This document shows, piece by piece, positions 10,010 to 19,326 of a DNA stretch of 26,353 nucleotides (position 1 is the first letter of the stretch; the number at the start of each line of letters is the position of its first letter). Position numbers and translations under genes: made by a program. The stretch is from Paramacrobiotus richtersi (taxonomy: Eukaryota > Tardigrada > Eutardigrada > Parachela > Macrobiotidae), in assembly GCA_034698045.1 (NCBI GenBank), contig JAQGAU010000556.1:1-26353 (forward strand). Direction: 5' to 3'. The notes under the pieces were generated by a model. The model saw only the letters and a list, made by a program, of their open reading frames with translations. It made no database searches and was not told where the DNA came from.

Positions 10010-10520
10010 GCGCTCGGTAACTGTGGACCGGACATTCTACAACACTCCCGCGGCAAGCGAATCATCACAGATTAACGGATTGTAGCAATAGCACTGTAAA
10101 AAACGAACGTGTGACGAAGCAACTAACATAATTCTAGATGAGCTGAAATGCGTACGAACAAATATCTGAAAAAAAATATGTTTTTGACAACTTGGATAGC
10201 GTTAAAAATACACATTACACTTCGAATTCGGTAAACTGGTTAATCTTAATCGCTCTATTAACCGCTGCTTCATGCAGACCAGAAGCCACGCCAAAGGAAA
10301 AACTTCTGAACATGTTTGAAACATGTTCACTACGCTTATACGAATTTCCAGCTGCTTTGCACTTGAATATCTGCACAACGATTTTGCGCTGACCAAATAC
10401 ATTTGGTACTTGTTGCTGCGAATACTGGATGGCGAAACTGGACTGCGACGCGTTGCATACCTGCACAAACAGCGCAAAGAAAATGCCCAATCCGAAGACA
10501 GTACAGGAAGAAGTTTCCTA
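10010..10520 (+). repeat. OB/BTB repeat family, copy 2
   Basis: Matches to copy 1 lie at 10115-10190 (with 1705-1800) and at 10350-10430 (with 2040-2125). The part at 10430-10520 matches the inverted piece at 2300-2395. Shifting frames read NMFETCSLRLYEF, then LEYLHNDFALTKYIWYLLLR, then GLRRVAYLHKQRKE, leading into the BTB-like frame at 10522. A perfect 10-bp inverted repeat with a one-base centre (GAACATGTTT) sits at 10308-10328. Confidence 0.5.
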
Positions 10521-10521
10521 T

Positions 10522-10743
10522 AGCAAAGAAGTTTCCGGTCATCGAGGTCACCCTGACGACACAGTCGGAAATGTTTGCGGTCATGTTTCCGAGTGACTTG
10601 TCAGAGAATAAAAGCGGACGGTGCGAAATTATAGATTTGGACAGCACTACGTTAGACACTCTGTTGAACTTTATGTACCGATGTAAAACATCTTTAATCA
10701 ACAAGGACAATGTGGTCAACGTGTCCGAGGCAACGGACAAATA
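10522..10743 (+). pseudogene. BTB/POZ-domain fragment
   Basis: The frame reads AKKFPVIEVTLTTQSEMFAV, then MFPSDLSENKSGRCEIIDLD and, after a few residues, LLNFMYRCKTSLINKDNV, ending at TAA. This follows the BTB order FPVHxxxLxxxSxxFxxMF, then DLxExKSxxxxIxDxD, then LLxFMYxGxxxIxxxNV, the cullin-3 adaptor/dimerisation fold of kelch-like and BTBD proteins. The domain's first strand, expected near 10440-10510, is not readable in one frame, and the frame upstream belongs to a repeat. The copy looks dead or a partial exon. Loss of HRxxLA supports decay. Confidence 0.55.
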
Positions 10744-11348
10744 AGCTGTGCTAAACTAGCGTGATTTTTTGAAAAAAAGGGGAGGTCAATGATTTGACCA
10801 TCGAGAATGCGGTGGATTACTTGTCACAAGGTTGCTGTTCTTGTAAAATATCAGTGAAAACATATAACATTAAGGCCTTATCAAACGCGTTTGACAATAA
10901 CCCGTACAAGGAAAATATTTACTGAAAGAATTCAGTATTTTATTTGAATGCGCTGACAGCTATTTACAGTGGAATAGCAGATCTAAATCATAGCGTTTTG
11001 CAACGGCGAATTACTGATTGAGAAGGATCACACGGATATCACGTTGAAACCAAAAACTGGAAAGGAGACCGCGAATCCGTTTCAGGGGCAGACTTCACTG
11101 TCCTTTGGACGGGAGTAGAGCACTACGCTTCAGTCGTTTCCGGCAACGCCGAGAAATTGCAATCGATACAGACAACGATGTCAATGGAATGGCACAACAA
11201 ATTATCACGATGCTCACTGGTTATCAGAATGTTAAGGCCGTAGTGGAAACACACAAGAATGATGTAAAAGCATTATTGCTACGTCAGTTAACGCTGTTTT
11301 TCACGGGTTTAGGAAAACTGCCTGAATTTAAGAGGTCCTTAACACATC
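10744..11348. other. No gene recognised
   Basis: A 93-codon frame at 11105-11386 lacks an ATG and has no recognised motif; its end runs into the Helitron repeat. Text just after 10744 might extend the BTB relic, but I cannot align it. Confidence 0.3.
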
Positions 11349-12505
11349 TAACATCGGTGCCCAAATGCTACTCAGACACAGAATAAATTTGCATTAAATT
11401 ACGGAAAATTCTGTAAACTTATACAAATGTATACAGAAATACAAACAGGGTTTCTAGTATACTATTACCTTTATTACTGTAATGGGAGATTTCAGTTCCA
11501 GTATGTTGTCCACTTTACACTTATTCCGTTTTTGAACATATTTACCAAACAGATCAGGAACTGTTTGAAACGGATAACAGCTTGCTGGCATCTCACACAT
11601 GAATATGTATGTATGTGGATTCTAACAGAAAACTTACAGTATACCTGAAAGATTTGTGCATTCGAAAAGGCCACAAAGAAACCGCATCGTCCAGCTTTAT
11701 CTATTGTTTCGTCATATAAGAATCCAACTTTTTTTATCTGGTTAAATCTGAATAAGACATAAATCACATCATTAGCGAACCAATGTCGGAATTCACAAGA
11801 TTGACCAGAAGTAGTCATACCAGTCTCCCTAGCTGAAAATCAACATCAGTCTCAATCTGTGCACGTCGTTTGGAAAGAGCACACATGCGAATATCGCACT
11901 GAAAGCGGATCCGAAAAGGCCAATACGATTTCCAAAAAAACAAAAGATTTACTTACAACTGTTAGATATTAGTGTACTGTGTCATATGTATACAATCAGT
12001 TCCGTAAGCCGGGAAGCTCTCCTGGGAAATCTAACCCTGGGTAGGATATCGACTGCATTATGTTCACAGACGAAATTGCCAGAACGTTGGACAAATTTGT
12101 TAATTCAAAACGACGTGTCAGTGCCGCGTTTTTTTTAACACGTTTTATACAAAAACGGAAAACGATGTAAAACTTCTTCTCATCTCTAGTTAGCGTCACA
12201 TTAACGGTAAGTTCTGTCCATATGACTACAGATCTATACAAATATTTCTACAAAGGATACAGCTGGGCAACAATGACTCGATGAGATCCAGTATTACATC
12301 CACGCAGGTATTTTACGAATTTGTATTACCAGGCGGTTTCCATACGTGAAATCTTATCAGTGCATTTCCCAAAAAAAATATTTTGTGTGAAACAGGACAT
12401 AAAAAAGTTGCACAAAACACAACATCGAATGGTGGAACGACCCTTTTTACGACCCATCGACAGCGGTTTTCAACAAGACTTTCAGAGGTGATTTATTATG
12501 ATTGC
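11349..12505 (+). pseudogene. Helitron Rep region, broken copy B
   Basis: This is a direct, same-strand copy of 4629-5795. Shared text starts at ACATCGGTGCCCAAATGCTA, continues through the CAGTTCCAGTATGTTGTCC stretch (11494; copy A 4755) and the GTAAGCCGGGAAGCTCTCCT stretch (12005; copy A 5289), and ends in DLYKYFYKGY. Copy B has lost about 60 bases spanning the HUH part that copy A keeps (the EFQKGG text is missing between about 11870 and 11900), so it is more decayed. It is not a recent tandem duplication because both copies carry many private changes. Confidence 0.7.
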
Positions 12506-12556
12506 GGCTGATGTGTGCTTATGGTCACATAAACCTCATTTTTAGCAGTTAAAAAA

Positions 12557-12576
12557 GTGCCGGCACACGCCGGCAC
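12557..12576 (-). other. GC-rich hairpin followed by T6 on the minus strand
   Basis: GTGCCGGC pairs exactly with GCCGGCAC around a four-base loop. Read on minus it is followed directly by TTTTTT, the form of an intrinsic terminator. In an animal genome it is more likely a transposon end: Helitrons carry such a hairpin near the 3' end, but no CTRR follows at the expected 10-12 bases on plus. It lies about 50 bases past the Rep copy B homology. Confidence 0.5.
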
Positions 12577-12749
12577 TGGTTACTATTACCTTACACATAG
12601 TATTTATTGAATATTAGAAATACTTAATGTTCGGCGGTTTGTGGAATAAGACCAAATAAAAAGAAATACCAGCGCTGAGCGACTTACAACCAAAGTACAA
12701 GCCTGCACGCAAGTATCGCAATAACCGTTTAACCATAAAACACACGCCA

Positions 12750-12935
12750 GTGACACTATCGGTGTTGGCATTGGGATATACCAAAAAACTAGCAGAAAAT
12801 GCTGCTACACTTGAGTTTCCCATTCAGTCATTTGATCTGAGAGATAATTCAGGGTTTATTGATGATTTAGCAGGAAGGGAACTGTTAAACATAATTCAGT
12901 ACCCTAACATGATCGGCCGTTTAGCTGTACTGTAA
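12750..12935 (+). CDS. Uncharacterised ORF, possible exon
   Basis: The frame reads smoothly like coding sequence (TLSVLALGYTKKLAENAATL, then IQSFDLRDNSGFIDDLAGRE) but matches no family I know. It ends at TAA one base past a GT that could be a donor. The phase does not fit the acceptor-like TTATTTCAG at 13001-13009 in front of the next open frame, so joining the two is not supported. Confidence 0.25.
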   Translation: MTLSVLALGYTKKLAENAATLEFPIQSFDLRDNSGFIDDLAGRELLNIIQYPNMIGRLAVL

Positions 12936-12966
12936 CTCCATAACTGATACGCAGGTTTTGTCCTAA

Positions 12967-13266
12967 AAGTTTCCAATTCAATTTGTCAAAGCACTGTTAT
13001 TTATTTCAGGCCCAGCAGACAAGGAGACCAAAGGCCAGCATTTCAAGCGATTAGCAGCAACCTTCCAACAAAAAAGTAACGGCACGATCACGAGTGATAA
13101 CAATATACGTATCTTAATTGCTCTCACTGCTATACAAATCAAATGCAAGCCCACGGTATTTTCATTTAGTATAAGCGAATTACTAGAAAGCACACACTAC
13201 CAACTACGCTTAAAATCTGACCGTATCAACGCCATTCAAGGTTACCAAACCCAATGGGTCAAATAA
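12967..13266 (+). CDS. Uncharacterised 99-codon open frame without ATG, possible 3' exon
   Basis: An open frame begins after TAA at 12964 and ends at TAA at 13264. It has no in-frame Met, so it would be missed by ATG-based calling. Inside it, a pyrimidine-rich acceptor (TTATTTCAG|GCC) at 13009/13010 could start an exon reading ADKETKGQHFKRLAATFQQK and later RILIALTAIQIKCKPTVFSF. It is hydrophilic then mixed, with no recognised domain. It lies just upstream of Helitron-associated copy D and may be part of that element. Confidence 0.3.
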   Translation, partial: KFPIQFVKALLFISGPADKETKGQHFKRLAATFQQKSNGTITSDNNIRILIALTAIQIKCKPTVFSFSISELLESTHYQLRLKSDRINAIQGYQTQWVK

Positions 13267-13359
13267 ACGCGAAAACGTCACCTAGCGAACGGCAGCAGAT
13301 ACGAGCAGGCGTCCAGATTAAACACAGCAGTATTAACTTTTACTTGGACGACTGTAGTG

Positions 13360-13760
13360 ACATTCTGCGTAATGATGTGAATAAAGCCCCAGCAATCCAG
13401 TGCAAAACGGTATGGCGCATCACTCTTGGAAAGCAATACACCACACCGCGAAAACGCACACCAGATCATAGAAATATACGATTACTTGAAAGATACAAGT
13501 AAAATTGTAAATCATAATCATCATCATAAATCATAATTATTAGCTAGTTTCACCATAAGGATTGTTCGTGTGTAACCAAGAGAGGGCGCTGAATAACTGT
13601 GACCATGTCGGATTCGAAAGGATCGGGCTTAAGTTTAGGATCGGCGCACACACAGACAGTCTGCATTGTCCTTAGCAACAACTTTTCAAAGTCGCTCATC
13701 GGTACCAGTTTTCGTGTTCGATTCCTTGTAGAATCCAACAATCACATTCAGCATATCCCT
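13360..13760 (+). repeat. Helitron-associated upstream module, copy D
   Basis: Matches copy C at 13395-13440 (with 9205-9250) and 13630-13680 (with 9425-9475), and copy A near 13660 (with 4250). The frame from about 13599 reads TQTVCIVLSNNFSKS and FRVRFLVESN, the cleanest protein version of this module; the family is not recognised. It is truncated before the AATATTCCATGATGAG text. Confidence 0.5.
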
Positions 13761-14518
13761 CAACTCTTACTCCAGATGCCGGTTTTTGGCTTTTGCGACC
13801 GACTTGAAGTCAGATGCACTGGGCGAAATCATCCCCGGTGGCACAAAAGCCCGAAGATGTCCTTTCCGCGTATTACAATAAGACAGGCAAACTAACGCAG
13901 GCTGCATAGTCCAACAGATGCAGTCTGTTACAAGCGGTGTAGCCTGTGTAAGTTGTTGGCCGCTTTCAGATATCGCGCCAGCGCGGCCACGGCGGTTTAA
14001 TTTGGGATGTGAAACAGTCCGTTAGCGACGAAACTCGCTCGACCTTGCATTCACCGTTTCTTTTTTTTTGTAAGTCGAGCACTGCATGGGCTAATACGGA
14101 TACTGTCGCAGGCGCTTGCTGTTTTTTGATGAGGTGTTTCGCAACGAAGGCGTGAAACTGTCAACCGATGTTCATTCGATCTTTCGTACTCAGTTTTATC
14201 TACCAAGGTCGAGAAGAACTTTTGACCGCAACCTGATGCTCTTCGATTGATTCCTCAAAACAACAGAAACAAAATGATTACAAATCAAATGTACGGCTAT
14301 AGAACTGCGAATTGCAAACGCTGTGACCGTTTACATGCACGTCGTTAAACTGCAGTACACGAAACTCAAAACCACTGCGAATTCTGTACATCGGTGAATT
14401 AATAATATCTGCGACAGCCACTGAAAAGAAAAAGCAGACAAAAGGAAGATTTCAAACTAATTGGTACGCTACACCAGAGATTACGAAGTTTAGGATGATT
14501 ACACTCGCCTTGGAAAAC
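13761..14518. other. No gene recognised; 3' flank of the acyltransferase gene
   Basis: A short plus-strand frame near 14095-14250 (reading CRRRLLFFDEVFRNEG) looks coding-like but is only about 50 codons and has no known motif. The lower-coordinate side of 14518 would hold the 3' untranslated region of the minus-strand acyltransferase; I see no clear AATAAA on minus. Confidence 0.3.
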
Positions 14519-16101
14519 TCATACAAAGGTCAGCTCTTGGTCATCCATTCCAAAGTCAGCTTTGTAATTGTGAAAGAGCAACATTAAAGCGTGACGGTAC
14601 TTTCGGTGCAGATCATTTATCTCCTGGTCGCTGGGTTTCTCAACGCGGGATACCGGGATAGGAGCGCCCACTGAAACCGACGAAAACTAATAGGTAATGT
14701 TGTTTCGGAATCTCGTCGCCGAAGCAGTAATGTGCGATACGCACCGACAATGTTGATTGGGTGTTTGTAGGGCATCAGTCCGTAACGCTGGCCAAATAGC
14801 CCCTTTCCGTAAAACAGAACGGTTACAAATCCTGTCCATTTGTGTATCCATTTTTGCATCTTCCTAGCCGCTGACTTTGGAGGGTTGTGGAATGCTTGCT
14901 GATATAAGTCGTTCTCGCCGAACGCGAATACCGGCACTAGATGGCAACTGAAAGGGAGTAAACGGGATTCATGGCTTAGTGTGTCACAGTACTTCTATAG
15001 TGAACTTCAGATGGTAGTTTTAACTGTTAAGCAATCTGATAACTCAATCAGAGTAACCCTGTTCCGAAAGCGAAAACGATGTGCTGTATATCAACATTAT
15101 GAAGTGAGCGATCGAGGAAACCACTGTAACGTTCTCGTCATTGTGCGGCAAACAGGGCACTTTCTGCTATGTATTAAACTTTACGCCGGTACATTCCCGT
15201 CACTGCAGCGATGGAAGCATTCGAATTCTAAAGCACCGTCGTGATAGACTGTCATTAAAACCATCGGGTAACCAACAGTCCAGGAAAACCCGACAGCTTG
15301 ATTTTATGGGCTGTCTACATTGGGTTTTCTACACGGCAGCGACAGGAATTTCCCAACCGAAAAGATCAAGTAACAGACACGACCCTATTCCCCGAACGTA
15401 TTCACGTACCCGCTTTCTAACGCCGCTTTTATAAAGCCCTTCCGATGTTTCAGCACACACAGGCTTCTCCCCGGACCGGCCTCCATCGCCTCTATCGCCC
15501 CGCCCGCCAGCACCACAATCACATTCCCCTTTGTTTTCGTAATCTTCTCCATACTCTCTTTCGTCGCCGTGGACGCACCCAGTAGCATCCACAATTCCCG
15601 CATCACAGGCCAGTAAAAAGCCACCTTTGTCAGTAAATGACAGGGCGTTAATCCGGGGAACACGCGACTGAATCCGGCACCCTCCGTTAGAAATGCGCAA
15701 AAGCTCCCAATGGCCGCGATGCCATGGGGATGGTATCCGAAGATGTAGTTATTCTGTTCGGGGAGGTCAACAGTGCATATTAGATTGACTGGGAAATACT
15801 GAGCAAAGTTTCGAAAAAGTGATAAGTGCCGCAAACTATAAGAGATTCGCTGGTTGCCGGTGTGTTGGCTACCCAAGTCGAGCAAGTACCATAACGTGTA
15901 CAGCAACGAAATCCAGTAGTAGTCCGTGAAGAACAACAAGAGGTATAGTAAAGTGGTGAGAATCCATCCGAATAAAAGAAAAGTAATCACTATACAGCAA
16001 GATATTTCCTGCAATGCGCTATCACTGATGTCGAACGAGATCGGTGCAGTCTGGTCTAATAGTGAGGTTAAAATTGTTTTACCAAAATCCACAAAGCGCA
16101 T
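14519..16101 (-). CDS. Diacylglycerol/monoacylglycerol O-acyltransferase, DGAT2/MOGAT family
   Basis: Enzymes of this family transfer acyl groups from acyl-CoA to mono- or diacylglycerol at the ER membrane in triglyceride synthesis. Three exons: 16101-15410, 14947-14745 and 14670-14519. Introns are GT-AG (donor GTACGT, acceptor TTTCAG; donor GTGCGT, acceptor TTTCAG) of 462 and 74 bases, with phases that match, giving 348 residues (MOGATs about 335, DGAT2 about 388). Seen: hydrophobic membrane segment at about 34-60 and a second at 62-76, YFP at 102-104, the catalytic HPHG at 124-127, GGAxEAM at about 200-206, RKGFIK at 220-225, then across the first junction LVPVFAFGEND, and across the second VVGAPIPV. 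It ends MDDQELTFV. The start is the first ATG after an in-frame TAA 36 bases upstream. All motifs are intact, so it is probably functional. Acyl-acceptor choice (DGAT, MGAT or wax synthase) cannot be told. Confidence 0.92.
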
Positions 16102-16137
16102 TGTTAGCAGAATAACTGGAATATGGGTAGGACATTA

Positions 16138-18693
16138 GCGATTAGCGCTAAAGTTAAATCTGTTCAGGTTGTCAACACTTTTTGAATCAGCCAGCGCGTA
16201 TTCAAGACATATACGCTCCGGTGAAACAGAATCTGTGATTTACCGATAATTATAGATCGGTGAGAAAATCCTGCTATAACGTTAACTGTACACGAACTGT
16301 ACGTTATGCGGTAGATCGCTTCTGGTGCATGGTCAGCAGGTTTCTTGCACTAACGGTAAGCTAGATCGTACCATGTCGTGTGTAATCTGTTTACCTTAAA
16401 GCAGACCAAAATATACCAAACTGTACAAACAACCGTAGGTAAAGCTAAAAATAAGCATTAGCAAAGGTCAAGTTTACGGACGCAGTCTACACTCTTTGCC
16501 ACTTCAGTATTCCGTGCGGCTTTAATGATGTTCTTTAGCCACATTTCAATTCCCCGCTTTTGCTTGGGTGACCACCCGTTTACTGAACACATTTAACAAG
16601 CGTGATCGCTGTAATGACGTACGACCTCACATTGATCAACTACCGTAAACTGCGAGCCCTGTTTTTGATAATGTGGAATCATAACATGCATACGTACGTT
16701 AAGTATTCACATAGCTACCGCAAAGTGTGTCTGTACTTTAATTTAGCTTATGTTGTTCCTTTAATCTGGAACCGCTGCTTCGAACTTCCTACTAAATAGT
16801 AGCTGCAAATCTAACAAGAAGTCTTCCATCTTACCGAATCAGGAACGCATAAAACCAAGAGGAAGCACCACGTAAACAGTATGCAAAGACCACTTCAAAC
16901 AGAAGTGGCCAAATGCAACTGAATACGGAGTACCTTTCCACAATAAGTCAGAGCAAAAGACACGGTCATTAGCCGACAACTAACAATATGCCATTCTTAA
17001 CAGTAAGCAGAAACGTAATGAAATCGACGTATCTAAATCCTTAAACAACATATTAAACGTGATTTCTTCTTGTTCGAAACTATCCAATCTGTGACATAAG
17101 AAGGGTTATCGTCCACCGAAAGTTGTCATGATCAGCTTACTGAAAACAATACGTACGTATTTGTGGATCAGGTCCTTGATCTGCTTCACAGTTTCGCAGA
17201 GGAGGCGACAAAAAGGAGTCCGCGATGTTAGCTGTAGATATGAAATGATTAATATTTAGACAGAACGATACACTTCTAAGTTTACCGAACAATTTTTGCG
17301 GCCTCTCGTGACGAAATCGCATAAACGAACCAGAACTATACTCGCATTTCGTTTACATGTTAATAACCTCTTATTTACTTGAACTGTCACTGCTTTTGTC
17401 CGTTAAAGCACACCATGGAACGCTCTCAGAGCCCCGAAATACCCGGTCCGTCAGAGTTCTAAGCCTGGGGGAAAGTGTACTGCTCCCTGGGATTGTTTCG
17501 TCTGCCATAAAACATTCGCTTTCCGGTTATTTTTTTAAAAAAATTATTACGCGGCCGTATACAAATCTGTTCAGTTGTAAGTTGTCCACCAGTGTGCTTT
17601 AGAATTTAGCTAGACGGTATTTTAGAATTTTTGAGATTCACAGGTTTCAAATTTTAATCATCTTTCCAGTCATATCACTCTCCTACTACGAGTACACCCA
17701 TCTCCTACTGCAGCGATCAAATGCCCAACACAATAATAATTGATTACCGTCGGCCGAATAGCGGCTGTATTACATCTGGCTTTACTGCGATGGAAAAGTG
17801 TGCCACATTATCGCTTGACCTCACGCAGTTATACAGACGGAAGACGGGCAAAACTATGGCGGTTGGGTTCTTCCGGAGATATTTGATATCCCGATACTCC
17901 AGGTATAAATAAAAAACGAAGTATCTCACATAACAACAATCCAAATAACCAAACGCGGTTACGGGGTATCCCACATCAAATATTCACGCGGACGACTTGG
18001 CAGAGCACCTAAAAGTACAGCGAGCTAGCCTACTAGCTTATGCATCCACTACGGCGATCATGCAGCAAAAGGGACGGGAAAACGGTTATTTACCCACACG
18101 AGGAAGAGCCCTAGTTGCCCCCCAGCTCATCCAAGGACTGTTAGTCCTCGATAAAAACTTTGGCCATAACCATCCACTATCAACTGTATTTTCACCACAT
18201 ATTTTTGAACGGAAAATCGTCTTTTTTGGCAACCTAATCTATTCCACATACAACGGCGGCGGCCTGTCTTCTGCATATAACAAGACCCACTTCTTTATTG
18301 CCCGACAAGGTATCGCAAATACACTGTGTTGCAGTTTTGTGCAGTATGCATACCGACATAGCTTGCCCAAAGCAATGACCTAGGTGACGTCGCATGCAGA
18401 CTGGTGCATTTCATTCAGAACTGAACAATGAAATTTACTTCCAACCAGTAATCTTATTCTCCGAACCTCTCTTCTGGAACGTAGCAACGTTTGTACAAAT
18501 CTGTTTACAAAATAACGGTCACCAATTACCTGCATCTGCTCGATTCAGGATTTCGGGGTCAAAGCAGCGAAAATTCATGGAGGAAGACTCGTCAGAATTC
18601 TCGGTGTTCTCTAGAGTACTAGCATAGGTCTCCAGACCAACGATTTCTGTCCCCTGAATTACGTAAACTCAAACGAAAGTTCACTTGATAATA
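16138..18693. other. Long stretch without a recognised gene
   Basis: This contains the presumed promoter side of the acyltransferase gene (just above 16101) and then about 2.5 kb of AT-rich sequence with short overlapping frames. The longest (17997-18383, 128 codons, +) has no motif I recognise. No terminal repeats were found. Confidence 0.3.
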
Positions 18694-18927
18694 ATGGCGA
18701 ATCCCTTATCACTCGGGTAAATTCAAGCGATAACTGACAGCGGAGAAGTTCCATCACTAGAACTCGCTTTTAAAATTACTAAAATTCAAAAGAGCGGAAC
18801 ATGGATTAAGCTTACGTTGAATGATGGACCCTCTGAAAACAACAATAAGTACTGTACCATGACACTTCTTTCTAATTTTACAACACTTTGCGCTTGGAAG
18901 ACTGAAATTCTACAAAAGCTAGTATAA
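18694..18927 (+). pseudogene. RPA70 N-terminal-domain-like fragment with premature stop
   Basis: RPA70 is the large subunit of the single-strand DNA binding complex; its N-terminal OB fold is a protein-interaction module. The frame starts at ATG 18694, reads MANPLSLG, meets TAA at 18718, and then reads IQAITDSGEVPSLELAFKIT, KIQKSG, IKLTLNDG and MTLLSNF to TAA at 18925. This follows the RPA70N order: MxxxLSxGAIxxI, an xPxLQVxxIKxI strand, then RLxLSDG and MLATQLN. The stop replaces the residue expected as Ala after LSxG. About 75 residues in all. It lies 0.3-0.6 kb before a Helitron Rep on the same strand. Some Helitrons carry RPA-like genes, so it may be Helitron cargo rather than a host RPA1 exon. 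Confidence 0.5.
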
Positions 18928-19326
18928 TGTTGAAAAAAACCATGTCCCTAAACTATAAACAGAGTATTTCAAATTTCAAGCAGAAATTGTAAGCAAATAT
19001 GCAGGCTGGTATCATGTAAACAAAGATGTATACTTACAAGTTAATTAAACATGACTGAAACAACTGCATCTTGGATAGCCTGTGCTGCAGATGTCGTCCC
19101 CATGCACATAAGAACTACTTGGATGATCCATCGTACTTTGTACTACTACAGAAAATGACATATGGCCTAACACAGCGGTGTCAGTAGGAAAAGATCCTGG
19201 GTTTGTACCAGATAGTTGCGAAACATCAAGCCAACCCCGATCTTGCAACAGCAGTCAACAATCCAGCCGATGTGACCTTTGTTGTCAACAAAGATGGACA
19301 GAATTCATAACATTATTTCTATCTAA

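Noticed and set aside
11105-11386. 93-codon ORF as a gene
   Set aside because: It opens at TTG, has no motif and runs into the Helitron repeat.
14617-14937. 106-codon ORF taken as a stand-alone gene
   Set aside because: Its first two thirds are the second exon of the acyltransferase (it opens at GTG, not ATG); the remainder reads through the 74-base intron and out of frame over exon 3.
15329-15700. 123-codon minus-strand ORF rich in Gly and Glu
   Set aside because: It overlaps the acyltransferase exon in another frame and has a composition set by that exon; it is a shadow.
19231-19304. BTB-domain start (text NNPADVTFVVNKDG)
   Set aside because: It looked like the first strand of a BTB domain, but the sequence just after it is clear Helitron Rep and this text fits the part preceding the HUH motif.
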